64,000 nt of DNA from Coriaria nepalensis (Eukaryota; Streptophyta; Magnoliopsida; Cucurbitales; Coriariaceae), in assembly GCA_027186245.1 (NCBI GenBank), contig CP114493.1, forward strand, positions 3,603,501 through 3,667,500, read 5' to 3'. The position numbers and the translations under genes were made by a program. The notes under the pieces were generated by a model. The model saw nothing but the letters and a program-made list of their open reading frames with translations, was not told the origin of the DNA and did not search any database. How positions within the stretch are numbered: the first letter of the stretch is position 1; each line of letters starts with the position of its first letter. Below, piece by piece: positions 12,701 to 24,949 of this stretch.

Positions 12701-14433
12701 CTTTATTTTGGGAAGATGGTCAAGGTATTTGTATAAAAGAAAAGGTGTGAAGAGAATGACTATCACGGTATACAATACTAAACTTCGACCGTCAGTGCTA
12801 CCAAAATTGAAAAATAAATTATTGTATCCAGGAGGAGAGTTCCCCATTGTGGTAATATTTATATATTTATTTCCACATAGGTCATGAAGATAAAAAATTT
12901 CTTCCTGCAACAAATAATCCTGAATTATTAAGAATGCTAACTATGAAATGATGGGAAAATATGATATTAATTGGCACTACGAAACATACCTGAAGTGTTG
13001 AAACTTTATTTTGCAAGTAAACTGCATAAGGTGCAATAAGCACACAAGAGAAAACGACCTGCAGAATCATTTTGTATAAATATCATCAGGAAAATATGAA
13101 TTAATAAATAAATAAACACTACTAAAAGTGATATATCGTGCTGCTGAGAAGTAAATTTAAACTTGAACTTTACGGAAACGCATTTTGAACACAAACGTTG
13201 AGTTCCAAATCAAGAACACCATAAACATCAAGTCTTTATGTGCATACATTCACAACTTCATCGCATTGGCTAAAATTTCATACTATTTACTCAAATATAC
13301 AGAATTTCAACACTATAATAGCCATCCTATAATCGTACTTACTATGTTTCTCCAACAAAGGGATTTGGAATTTGATGTAAGGCTCAGTTTGCCAAAGCGG
13401 TTTTAGTTATAGGTTTTTAGTATAAGATTAGACTTAAATTGATGTAAAGTATTTATTCAAGAGCATGAAAATTTATTAAATAAATTCCAAATGGGATATT
13501 GAACCGCTTACGCAAACTCAGCCCAGAGCTTTCTACACTAAAACTGTAAACTATAGTATTCTAGGACATATGAATTCATTTCTATCCAAATTTGTCTGGT
13601 TTTGTCCAAGCTATCTATAATCACCCTCAAATACCCCTAATCCTATAAAGGAATTAATTACTTGCTTCTAAGGAAATCATATGAATGCAAGGAAACATGA
13701 AATTGGAAAGAAGCTAATAATGAATGATGACTTATGACTTATGAGATTTCAAAATGATATATTTCTTCTAGAAAAAATCAAAAATAGAAAAAAAATGCCC
13801 TCCAAAATTTTTTTATCCCACTTTTAATTTACTCCACTTTCTTAGCTACCAAACAGAGCCAGGATACTAACTAAATAACTAACTAACCAAATAGTTGACG
13901 AGAGTCCGCTTATATTCCCAAGCTCTTCTCGCACTGGCTTGACTCGCCACCAGCTTCACTTCCTTCTCCGCATGCTCCGGCTCCGCCTTCTTTACCTTTG
14001 GAGCAACAATCCCGTGCGACTTGTCCACTACTTTACCACGCACCGCCCCCGAATCCGAACTTATCTCACGGTCACGGTCTGGAGAAGAAGTGGATACCTC
14101 TAGCTTTGTCTGTTTGACCGCTTTGACTGAGACTCTAGCCTTGGAAGCGTGGGGACCGAGGAAGGAAGGGTACATATAGTCCCGATTGAAGAACTCGCCG
14201 CTGCTGGTCGAGGGACTATTATCGCTGTCAAGTGAGAGACGGAGATCCGACGGCCGGCCAGGTATGGAAAGAGGAGCCGTGGAGACGCGTCGGACGACGG
14301 GGAAGAGTGGGCCCGGGAAGTGTGGGGTCGGACTCGCGTCGTCAGAGATCGTCTTGGATCTCTTCAGAAGGGGTCGGGTATCAGATTTTACCGGGTTCGG
14401 GTCGGAACTCGGATCTTCATCGCTCTTGGACAT
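9736..14433 (-). CDS. POLLUX: POLLUX/DMI1-type nuclear-envelope cation channel, 12 exons
   Basis: Spliced coding exons on minus are 14433-13888, 13058-12990, 12904-12278, 12164-11982, 11874-11815, 11722-11519, 11417-11169, 11035-10937, 10780-10586, 10486-10394, 10305-10039 and 9954-9736. All have GT..AG introns and keep frame, giving 936 residues (Medicago DMI1 is about 880). The start MSKSDEDPSS is the first ATG. Upstream in-frame codons lack one. A basic Ser/Pro-rich N-terminus carries PLLKRSKT. Membrane segments lie near 184-200, 246-263, 307-329 and 362-378. The pore filter ADSGNHA is at residues 346-352. RCK-type regulatory domains follow from about residue 404 (NHILILGWSDKL). The family acts at the nuclear envelope as cation channels needed for nuclear calcium oscillations in symbiosis signalling. 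KVDSLRKGKSEVIERNH and the C-terminus fit POLLUX/DMI1 rather than CASTOR, which has KFDSLRKGKSEVVEQNH. Confidence 0.93.
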
Positions 14434-15179
14434 TCTGGCCGAGGAAGATTGATCGAAGCAGATCAGTTTCCGCTTAGATTCAAACAAAATTTCAGTACGT
14501 TTACAGCTCGAGCTTTTTAATATCTGAATAGAGCGTGGGCCGTGGCATGTGATGGGGAGGTTGGGGGAATCTGGGCCGTTAAAGGGGGGTCAAGATGGGG
14601 CGCGCTGATGATGTGGATGGGTCTGATGCGACGTCGATTATCAGTTTCTTTTCTCTCTTTTCTCTCTTTTCTCTATGAGATCTTTTCTTACCAGTTAGCA
14701 GTAGTTTATGAGCTTCTCTCAGTGTTCCGACAAAAAACAGAGTAAAAAAGCGACAAAAGGAAAAAAAGTTTTTACTGTGAAGAGCTTTTTCACACGTAGC
14801 GACGGTGCTTTATAACTAACGGAATAAAGAGCGGGAGGAAAAACTCCGTGCATATAGCGCCAAAAATCATCGTAGCGATCGTCGCAAAAAGGTAACAAGT
14901 AAAAAAAAGATGGACGATAAGGCATATTCTCTAAAAGGAGCGCTCACCCATGGCCTCGTCATGATTTGTCGGTAAAGATAATGCAGTATATTCTGTTTGG
15001 CTGCCGAGAAAATGAAAGTCACGTGCAGAAGAAATTTTCGCGATTAAAACAAAAGGAAAAGAAGGGGGAGAAAGAATTCATTTGACTCATTAAAGCACAC
15101 CCATAAAGGAAAATAATAGGTTCTTTTTCTTCCTTCTTTTACACAGCAGATCTAAGAAGATCAAATGCACGCTTGTAAT
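14434..15179. other. Spacer between the POLLUX-type start and the BASS stop
   Basis: This holds the 5' leader and promoter of the channel gene and the 3' UTR of the BASS gene, both on minus. A pyrimidine run of ttttctctc repeats lies at 14646-14675. Plus-strand open frames at 14186-14745 are antisense to channel exon 1 and its leader, and show no homology. I could not fix a TATA box or poly(A) signal with confidence. Confidence 0.5.
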
Positions 15180-17254
15180 TCATGAAGGGGTGGAGGAAAG
15201 GCTGTTCGCATCAGAAGAAGGGTTTATGTATCTCCAGATGAGACTCAGAGTGCTGCCCATGATGTTCATTATCACGGCTGACATAGCTGCCGGTAAAGCC
15301 ACCATCGGTGATGTGAAATGTGACGTTGCTAGAACCACGCCCAATGATGAATTCTGCATCCCAATCTGAAAAAGAAAAATTCATAATAGAACTGCATTCA
15401 AGAGAACATGGAACTTTGAAAGATGAAAAACAGTTCTGACAATGAACCACAAGAAACCTCAATTTGGAGCTCGAAACATATTTCAATATCAGTTCTTCGA
15501 TGTGAAGAATTAGTACCTCAATTGATATAGCTCTTCTTTGCTGTTCTTTAAAGCCAGATATAGTTGCCGATAGATACCTATAGCCAATTATTTAGATACA
15601 TACCATTTAAATTTACCAAAGAGTGTGGACGGAAATTATCCTTACCCAACGAAGAAACCACCGAAATGTAATAGAAGCACGGAAAGAATTACAACTCCTA
15701 GTTCTCCAGATAATATTGCTCGAGCATGATGAATCAGAGAGAGATCAGAAGAACCCAAAGGTGCAGCAACCATTGAGGATTTAAGATGAACAATGTTTTC
15801 CGAGAAGACACTGTGCTCCGAACATATAATTTGGGGGGGGGGGGACCACACAATAATGTCATTAAAGAAGGAAAAGAAATTCAGGTTAAGATACTCCAAG
15901 TAAGATGCGAAGGGGACAAAAAAACACCTGCATGCAAGCAGTGATGAAGCTAAAACGGCAACAAGTGGTGCAAAAGGAGTCAGGATTTCCACCAATTTTG
16001 GAAAGGTATTTTGGATATAAGAGCCTAAAAGTATTGGAATGACTACTACCTACACAGAAGGTTAGTAAAAGATGATTATTTACTATACCCATTCAGTATT
16101 TTAAACTTAGCTGCCTAAGCATAGATTCAATTCGTATATAAAACTCACTTGGAGGGTGCTAAAGGAAAGTTTGACGGCATCGACTTGAACATAAGCTCCT
16201 GCTAAAATCTTTGTAAGAAACGGTGTGAGAATGACTGCTCCTAAAGTTGTGCATACTGTCATTACAATAGACAATGGGACATCTCCTTGAGCTATTAAGG
16301 TCACCTGAAATACTATTTCCAAGAAGTAGAAGTGAATTGAAAAACTTAAAACCACCGCATGTTCCCTTCGCTAGGGAATCAATCATCGGTATCTATCTCA
16401 TGCCATAGTAATCAGTATAGATAATTGCACGGCATTTTCTTTAGGCTGCAATTCCTCTCACTCTATATTATGTCTCCCTCAATTTGAACATGAATTAACT
16501 TACCACATTGGAGGCGGTGCCGCCAGGACAGCAACCAAGCAAGATTAATCCGACAGAGAGAGAAGGAGAAAGTCCTAAAACTCTGCTAATGAGAGCAGCT
16601 AATGCCGGCATAATTGTGTACTGAGCAGCACAACCAAACAATATCTGACCCAATAAGAACAAAGAGACCTCGTTGACACAGAAAAAGAAAACCCCCTTTT
16701 CTATTTCTGATAGAAGAATATAAAAAGATTGAACATACAGAATGAGGTCTCTGAATGAGCAAATTGAACAAGTCCTTGAGCTCCAAAGTGAGACCCATAG
16801 CGAGCATAATCAAGCCAAGAGTGAAGCTATAAGAAGAGGGGCCTGTCCTCACGAACCAAGCAAAAGTTGAGGGTTTCAGACAAGCTATGATTCCTCCAGC
16901 TGTGACGTAGAGAGGGTAAAGGCTCGCTGCGGTTGATAGAGCGTTTTCCCATCCGGGTTTTTCTTGAGGGACGGGTAGGGGTTCGGAATCTCTGTGAACT
17001 GCTCTGATTTTGAGTGGTTCCAGTTTTGTGAAATTTAGAGGTGGAGCAAAAATGGCCCAGTGTTGTTTGGCTTTTTGCTGAGGGACGGGTAGGGGGTCGA
17101 AATCTCTGTGAATTGCTCTGATTTTGAGTGATTTCAATTTGGTGAGCTTTAGAGGTGGAGGAGAAATGGCCGAGGGTTGTTTGGGTTTAAGGAAAACTGT
17201 TCTGTGAGTTCGAGAAAATGAAGTTGTGTGGCTCAATGTGAGAGAGGCGGACAT
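15180..17254 (-). CDS. BASS1: Chloroplast BASS-family sodium/metabolite cotransporter, 7 exons
   Basis: Exons on minus are 17254-16739, 16644-16504, 16304-16149, 16049-15928, 15810-15646, 15577-15517 and 15365-15180. All introns are GT..AG and phases agree, giving 448 residues. The first about 100 residues are basic, Ser/Pro-rich and lack membrane segments, as expected of a chloroplast transit peptide, and contain an internal duplication. The mature part is hydrophobic with about nine or ten membrane spans. Family motifs include LGLIMLAMGLTLELKDL near 147, GCCPGGTASNV near 208-219 and the helix IGMQNSSLGVVLAT near 388. BASS proteins of the bile acid:sodium symporter fold carry metabolites across the chloroplast envelope with sodium. 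The substrate cannot be read from sequence. The pattern is closest to BASS1/BASS2 rather than BASS3, 5 or 6. The number is a best guess. It lies head-to-tail with the channel gene. Confidence 0.88.
15833..15844. repeat. G12 homopolymer in intron 4 of the BASS gene
   Basis: Twelve consecutive G on plus are C12 in the transcript, 21-32 nt upstream of the intron 4 acceptor, where a pyrimidine tract is expected. The length of such runs is prone to sequencing and replication error. Confidence 0.85.
16952..17179 (-). repeat. In-frame duplication within the BASS transit-peptide region (period 114 bp)
   Basis: Residues about 26-63 and 64-101 of the BASS protein are two copies of a 38-residue unit, with 24 of 38 positions identical by hand count. 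Each contains PPL, then TKL, then LKIRA and HRD, then PLPVPQ. At the DNA level the string gagggacgggtaggg recurs 114 bp apart (from 16966 and from 17080). Confidence 0.9.
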
Positions 17255-20200
17255 GGTTTTTCGTTCGAATGTTCACAATTCAGAGTCTCTGAAGAATGAG
17301 AAGACGAAGAAGAAATGTTGACGTGTGATGATTTGTTTAAGCTCCAGAAAACTACGGGCAAAGATTCAATGCGTGTCAGTACGCCTGTGCAAAGAAGCCC
17401 AATAGCCCGCTGGCCCAACTCAATCCAACTAAGGATGCAGGTTAAATCCGATTCGATCTGATCTGATCTGCTGATATCTATTGGTTATGATTGGATTGGA
17501 TACCTGATCCGATCAAAACAGGAGATAGTATCTCCGATCCGCCCCAATCCTGATAGTCGATACCCAGTTTTTTTAGTTATTATTATTATTTTATAAATGA
17601 GAATTATATATAATTGTATATATTTAAACTAAGGTATATGTAACTATATTTATATAAGATTTTATATTAATTAAAATATTATATACATAACTAATTGTGT
17701 ATCTCAAATATGAGATGTAATATGCTCTCTAAAAGATCGAATTATATGAGGTGTCCTTCCATCTAAGATATCCTTCGACCTTTGAAAAAACTCGAATAAT
17801 GTAAGACATCGGTCAGAAATACTCTTCGACCCTTCGATTACAGACTGACATGTGAGATATTGGTATTTGCATCTTAAGGCATCAAGGCTTTCGACCTTTT
17901 GACTAATTTATGTGAGATGTCCTTCAATTCTTTAACTATGAACCGATATGTGAAAGACCCTTCAATCCTTAGAATAACCCTACAGGTTGAAGAATCTTGA
18001 CTTGTGAATGGCTCTTTGACCATTCGACGCATAATGTAACTCTAGAATCCAACCACGCCGATCACTCCTAATTTAATTGTGTAACTAGTAACTATAATTT
18101 ACAAATTACCTGCATAGTAAAAATGCATATTATCATAGATTTATATTTTCTAACATCACAATTACAACAAGTGTGCATTTCATCAACAAGTTCACCAAAT
18201 TAAAAAAATCAACTAGCCCAACAAATATCAATGACATCATCTTTATCAAAGATCTATATTGCATTTACAACACCAACTAAGGTGAACCTTATGCCCAAAA
18301 GCTACCCTTGCAGATAACTTTACCCTTATACAACATTACCTTTTTACAATGAATGCATGTTATCATACCTTTCGTTGTATCAGCTATAAAATTATCTCAT
18401 GTCGAACTCATTGTCGGTCGTTTCTTCTTATTAGTCTCAATAGAAGGACGTGGTTCTTTCTTAGTGGCGGATAACTTCTTCTTTTTAAATTCTCTTTTTG
18501 CCTTGATTTGTAACACGAACTATTGTGTTATCATCAATATGTATATCAAAATCAAAGAGAGAAAGGTCCTTTAATGAATGAACAAATGATGCACTATTAT
18601 CACTAGACACATCCTGTTAGCATTTTTTTTCAGTAAATTACCATTTTTAACTACCATTTCATAAGCTTCAACAAATTAGAATATTACCAAAAAACTGGAA
18701 TGATTGTTCGTGTGTATCTCTGACGAAGCCATAACCAGATCGACTATCGATGATGGAAGAGAGGTTGCGTTGTGTCAGTTGAGGAGGTGGCAGCGGATCG
18801 AAGAAGGAGGAAGAGGGACAGTGGGAAGAGAGCAGAGGGCGAAGAGTGCAAAGAACTGTGGTAGCGTTAGGCGGAGAGTGGAGGATGAAGCATCAAGCGA
18901 TGGCGGCGAGCTCTGGTCTTCCTCGGTGCGGGCGGGGGTCTGCTTCTGCGAGCGCAAATTCAATTTTTTTTTTTAAGGGTATATAATGGTATCTGACAAT
19001 ACCCACAATAATGGTATCATGTACCTGACCCAACAAATTGTTTTAGGGTAGTTATCTGATCTGTATTCAACCCTATCCACTAAATCGGAGCGGGTATGAT
19101 CAGGTACAAATATATCGTTCAACCCTAAATCCAACCCAGCCTAACCCGATTATACTTGCAAAAACTACATATCGGACGAAACCATGATCTTGACAGGCCC
19201 AATCCAATATGTTAGCCTGGTTGGCGAATCCAATTTCCTCAACCTACAAAACCTGAACCCCTCTTAAAACATATTTAAAGTTAAATAAATAATTTTAGGT
19301 CTAATTTGAGCCCTCCATTCAATCCTATGGCTCATATTTAATCTCTAATCATATAAAACATTATGCAATTTTGTTTACCTTAACTATCTCCCTTTCTAAT
19401 TTCAATCCTTGCAATCGAAACCCTAGTGGTGACTACAAGAACTAGCCACGATCAAGCGCTACCACACACCCCTTCTAGGTCAAGATCAACCAGCTTCTTA
19501 GTTTGATTGTCAACACCTTATACAACAACAAGTAGATCTTTCTTCATGAGCTCATCAATAATGCTTCTGATATGAGTATCTTTCCATTTCTTATTCTTGT
19601 GTTAGAAGCTGATATCAGTAAGGTATTTGCAAATGATGGTTCTCCAGAATGGAAGGAATTTACCTTAGAAAAAGAAACAATTGAATTGGTAAATCTAATA
19701 TTATGATATTGGCCTAATCATATATCCTTCTGCTACACGATTATTGCTAATTTCTTTTATTATAACATAATATATACCATTCAAAAGGATGCTAGTAAGG
19801 AACAAGAAATTACAGAGGAGGATCGGAACTTGGTACCTGAACACATGCTGAACTAGATGATTTGGATTCACAATCAATTATTCGGCTACAACCACCCGAA
19901 CACGCCTATTCTAACCCGAACCCACCCAAACCCAAATTTGTAGTTTTATAGATCTATGGTTGGATTTTGGGTATGGGCCAACCCACCGGTAAATTCCGGA
20001 TTAGATTAAAAATATGGCCAAACCCAACTGACCCGACCCAAGAACATTCCTACATATGAGCATTGTGTTGTGCATCTCAACCATCTATTTTAGTACAATG
20101 GTTTCAAATCTTACAATGTCAAAAAGGGTAAAAATTGGGTATAGAGCCTGTATTATATGATTGAAAATACGACTCACTTTCAAGTCGTGTTTCGTATACT

Positions 20201-20860
20201 ATTTCTCACTTCTTCAGCCTTCTCGCGAGCAGAGAAGATGAAATTATATATTTTCATTTCTTCCTTCTTCTTTTTTTCATTATTTCTTCTCCATTTTCAC
20301 ACTCTTCCCTTCTCTATATCTCTTATTGGTTTCAAAATCAGAAACCCTTAAACCTCAATCTTCTTTCTCTTTGAAATCATTTACTGTTATAGGTAAATTG
20401 CCCCTAGCCAAGCTTAGTAACAAGCCTTCATAAATGATGTCATAAGCATGAAAATCCTTCGCATTGCTTTTGATATTGAACTATTTCTTAACCATAGTCT
20501 TTCGCCATGAAAGCTTGAAAAAAAAAAATAATTAACACAAAAGTCATTTTTCTCAAAAGAGAAAGTGAGAATAGGGAGCAATTTTAGCTGTCAAGATAAG
20601 ATTTGTAGGCTTGATTCTATCAGTATCCTTGATTCTAGGAGTTAGATACTTAATACTAATTTCTTACTTTTTCTTCCCTCTTGCCTATATATACTGTAAC
20701 CTATGGCCTGGCTACGTACAAATTGTATAGAATATATTTTCATCATTATCTCCTGTTACCTCTAGAATTCTACAGTATATATATGAGTGTCTTCTTTCTT
20801 ACACGTGTCTTTCCAGTTTCTAATGATTCTTCATTGTGTTGTTCTATTGACATAGAGAGT
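17255..20860. repeat. Degenerate repeat region with a GC-rich island
   Basis: The BASS promoter and leader occupy roughly the first 200 bases. Beyond that there is no supportable gene. 17440-17560 and 18980-19260 are rich in gatctgatc, gatccgatc and aaccc iterations. 17700-18030 has loose repeats built on cttcgacctttga and tgtgagat. 18700-18955 is a GC- and purine-rich island that encodes nothing recognisable. 19880-20050 has repeated acccgaaccc/acccgaccc motifs, typical of subterminal regions of plant hAT elements. The mobile-element origin is inferred. Confidence 0.45.
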
Positions 20861-20869
20861 TTGACGATG

Positions 20870-22000
20870 ATCCATATTGCAAATCCTGGGTCTTGAAATC
20901 CCTCAGCACAAAGTGGAGGGGTTGGAAGGTGTTGCTAAAGGCTACCATTATTACCCTCATGAGACAGATGAGAAGCGATTGAAGGACTGTCATGAGAGTC
21001 ATTCTAGAACAATGGCTGGTTCTTGTAGCACATTGGAATTCCAAAGAAGGGCAGGTGTGTAGCCATTTTCTAGAACGAACCAAGACAAAAGTATATTGTT
21101 TTTGTACATAAATCGTGAAATCTTACATGGCATTTTGACTTGGAAAAGAGAAACTAACATTCAGAACGTTATTTTATAGGAAAGAAGCGCTACAAACAGG
21201 AATAACCGCTCAAGCAGAATATTTACCACTCTATGGGCACAAAAAGCTATGCAAGAATACGTGAGGAGGAGGTAAGTTGGATAAATTTTGGAGGGTATAT
21301 ATCATGCCTGTTTTCCTTTTACATTTTGCACCATAAGGCATGAACTTGTTGTTGACGCGATCGTTTGTAGTGTGCAAAGAGGCCCAATGGTGAGGAGCTA
21401 AGTCAGGCAGAGTTTTATATACTAACCCATACAAAAAAAGATAGGCAGCCCGTGAACGAGGCTGGAGCTGCTACAATTGTATGTTTTATAAACCCCTTCA
21501 AATTTTCATTACTAAAAAAAAAGTATACAATATATAGGAAATTTTGTTAACATATTCTTTTCAAGCCCCCTAAAGACAGGGTGTTGTTGATTGCAGTCAC
21601 AGCTTCGTGAAGCGCAAGAGAGAAATGACAACCTAGATGACGTATTTTTTGACATTATGAAACAACGGAGAAATGGATGCTTACGGACTTATGGTTATGG
21701 GCTGGGACCCTCTCCGTCTGATCTCTTTGCCCCAGGGTCTAGTCGTGTTGATCTCTAATTATGGCCTCTGAAGTCAAGAAGAAATCTCATGAGGAGATTA
21801 GCAAAATGATGGAGAAGATAGAGGCCATGGAGCAGAAATATTCACAGATGGAAGCCCTTATGTCTCAGATTACAACTAACATGCAGAAATTCTTTGACGG
21901 ACAACATGATTTAGAAGCGCCACCCAAGACTTTTGGTAACAAAGAGGTAAAAAACATAGACATGAGAGTCTTAAAAGGGGATTAAAAGTCAATGACATTT
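20870..22000 (+). pseudogene. Ptta/En/Spm-type plant transposase remnant with introns
   Basis: Exon-like blocks carry the typical sequence of the plant Transposase_24 (Ptta/En/Spm) family: EQWLVLVAHWNSKEGQ ending at about 21054 before a GTGTGT donor; YHSMGTKSYARIREEE at about 21224-21271 before GTAAGT; then GEELSQAEFYILTHTKKDRQ around 21386-21440 and PVNEAGAATI up to 21480 before GTATGT; and after an acceptor at 21597, NDNLDDVFFDIMKQ and TYGYGLGPSPSDLF, ending in a stop at about 21759. A following ATG frame (21761-21985) is coiled-coil-like and Met/Lys/Glu-rich. One apparent single-base deletion before YHSMG shifts the frame and there is a premature stop, so it is broken as read. The reading-frame decay is mild compared with nearby repeats. 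Confidence 0.7.
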
Positions 22001-23680
22001 TTTTCCGGCTCTCACGTTTTTTAATCCTATTAGGTCCCTGATGCTATTGCCAATGCTCATGAGGGTTCGTCCCACCTTCTAGCACTATCAACATCAAGCA
22101 ACATGCTTGCATCTCGTGAGGTTACTATACTTTCCTGATTTATTTGTTTTATTTATACTTGTTATTCTCGAAGGATTGTATTTTTCACTTAAATGATGAA
22201 GTTCGTGCAGAAGTTGACTGAAAAATTAGAGGGCATTGTTTATTTATGTATCTGTAAGTAAGATGATTGAGATTAGTTACATAAGAATTCATATGATCCC
22301 GAATTCTTGAAAAATGATCGAGGTGGGTATTTTGGAGTTTTGCTTTGAAATGTGTAGTTATTTTAGGCATGATGAGGTGTCTAACATGTAAAAGCCCACA
22401 GCTAGAACTTAACGGGAGCTAATCCGGTTAATGATTTTTCCGTTGACATACGCATTGCAATACTTTTAAGTTTTCTATTTGCATCGGATATGATTCTGAC
22501 TAGGCTTCCCTATAGAGTGGTATATGGTTGCAGATTCGGAAGAGAAGGGGACGATTCTGAATAGATGGATTTTTTTTGTACTTCTACCCCAGCAATGTGA
22601 TCTGTCTTCTGATTTTCATCGGAATCATTGAGGTGGGGCTGTTTTCTGCAACCCTTTATTGTTCATAATTTATTTTTATTTTTCTGTGGGGGGGTCTAAA
22701 TTGTAATGTAGATTTGTGACTGTTTAGGAATGAACATGAAGTTCCTAGGAATGAAAAATATTAATAGATTCTTCTATGGAAATGGGTTAGCAATCAAAGA
22801 TCTTGTTTTTAAAAGTATAGGGATATGAATGAATATGAATTGATTGGTTGTGCTTAATGTGTTCATCAGCGCCTGACCCTAAGACCCTAAGACGTGGATC
22901 ATCTAACATATATTAGCATGATATACTTCTTTTGTTTGAATGATCAAGCAAAAATATCAATCAATCATAAATTTTGTGTTTAGGTTCATCATTGGTTTCA
23001 GAGTTCTATCATAGGGGATGCTAATGCACTAAATTAAGAGAGATCGATGAGAGATGCAGAATGTGAAAAATAAGAAGTTAAAAAAACATTTTCTATGAAA
23101 AAGAAACAAAGAAAGAAAAGAAAAATTAAAATTAATTTACTAACTAGTTCAATAAGCATGGATTAGGAAACATAAAAAGGAATATTGTGAAGAGGAAAAT
23201 CTCATATTTGATGAGAATATGTGGCTTGATATTGTCACTCAAGGCATACTCGTATCATTGCACAATAATGAAGTAAGTAGAGTTTTCAAATTTAATTATT
23301 AGTTTCCTTTTAATTATTGTTACTCTTTTTGAATTTGTAACTTCTATTTTTTTTTTTTTTGGCATGATGCAAATGGATGATCCTCATTCCCGAATGTAGT
23401 GAGAATCACCGATTGGAATGTGGTTGAGAAGTATTTAATTTTTTTAGGTTATTTTCTTAATTCGACAAATGTGTTATCTGCTACGAAAAATTCGACTACA
23501 CACACCTCTCTACTGCATGCATATATACACAGTACAAAAAAAAATGATTAATAGTATATTAACACGCACATGAAGTAGGGCATATACTCTTTGATGCAGC
23601 GACTTGTAAGGAAGTGAAATTGAAAAAATATTGGACTGATCCGGAATAATATCGTTGGATTCTCACTGCAAGTGTATATT
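22000..23680. other. No recognisable gene
   Basis: AT-rich sequence continues from the transposase remnant. I see no coding signal on either strand beyond short random frames. Confidence 0.5.
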
Positions 23681-23689
23681 AACTTTGAT

Positions 23690-24240
23690 AGTTTTCAGGT
23701 GCCTTTACGAGAATAGCAATATGCAAGGAGATGATAATCTGATGTTCAAAGATGCACAAGGGATTCTAAAGAGCTTATATGATTCATACAAATATGGTGG
23801 TTCTATTTCTCTCATAGAAATATAAGTTACGTCATTCTCCTCTCAGTCTAAGGAACCTACACGACCTTCTCAAGTTTCTACTGGTCTAGATCCATTGCAA
23901 TTCAAGATAACTCCGGATGATGGTTGTCACTCGATAGATAGACGAGGTGGTGCAATACTTAGATATTGATGGTATTATTGAGAACCATGATGATTTTAAT
24001 ATCATAGTATGGTGGAATGCGCATGTGTATAAAGTGTCTACCACTATATCAGATAATTAGTGACATGGTTATATTGAGATCTATATTTAACACGAATGAT
24101 CGTACGATTATAAACTTTCGCATCGAGCTTGCAACGTCTATAGTTGAATTGCTCATCTCACTTCAAAGTTGGCTTTCGGGTTGATCATTCAATTTAACCC
24201 GATGTTATGGATGCATTAGAGAATTTCGAGAAAGATGAAA
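23690..24240 (+). mobile_element. Possible hAT transposase C-terminal remnant
   Basis: Short frame-shifted segments such as NIIVWWNAHVYKVSTTIS (near 23997-24050) and RTIINFRIELATSIVELLIS (24105-24165) resemble the dimerisation region of hAT transposases, where a WW or YW pair is followed by a conserved helix. Stops and frameshifts interrupt it. The match is weak and could be chance. Confidence 0.3.
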
Positions 24241-24900
24241 ATATTCATTTAATCTTTTTAACAAATTTCAATTCTTATATATTGTGTTTCTTTTTGTTTT
24301 ACTTATATTAATGACATTAATTTTTTTTTTTTTGCAGTCAGAGGTAGAAAAATGAGGTAGAAGACTAGATCGGCGATGGATCAACCCAAAACGGTGATTG
24401 AGTTTTTATGTACTAAATTTCCAAACATCTTTATATTATTTAAAAATTAATTTGATTAATAGTAATAAAAAACACATCATATTAGTAATAAACTCAATCA
24501 TATATATTATAATATTTAATAAGATTAAAAAAAAAAAGTTAAATAATTTTACTTATACCAAACTATATATTACCGATCGATAAATTCAGAAATATTTTTT
24601 ATAATCGGTCGATTAATTAATCATTAATTTTTCTTTTATTTTCCCATTTTTTTATAAAATAATAAAACGATTTGGTTAACCGTCTATTTTGCCGTTTGTT
24701 TCACGCAATATAAATAGACTTGGATTCCGGATTTAAAAGACGCAATATTCTATGGCGAACTCCCTCTCTCAATTTGCTATTAAATATTGAACTTTAAGGA
24801 TGCAAAGTCTTTACTGACGTTTTACGTTGGCCTTATTTAGCCTCACTCTGTTGAATTTGACTTATACATCTGACGGTTAGATTACTACCCTGAATAAACT
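24240..24900. other. AT-rich stretch upstream of the YTH gene
   Basis: No gene is visible. The part nearest the YTH gene should carry its promoter. No TATA box could be fixed with confidence. Confidence 0.4.
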
Positions 24901-24949
24901 CGGAGCCAATAGTTGGCGTCCAACACGAGAAGGGTTTCTCTCCCTCTAT

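Noticed and set aside
14186..14745. Plus-strand open frames near the POLLUX-type start
   Set aside because: They are antisense to GC-rich exon 1 and its leader, and have no motif or splice support.
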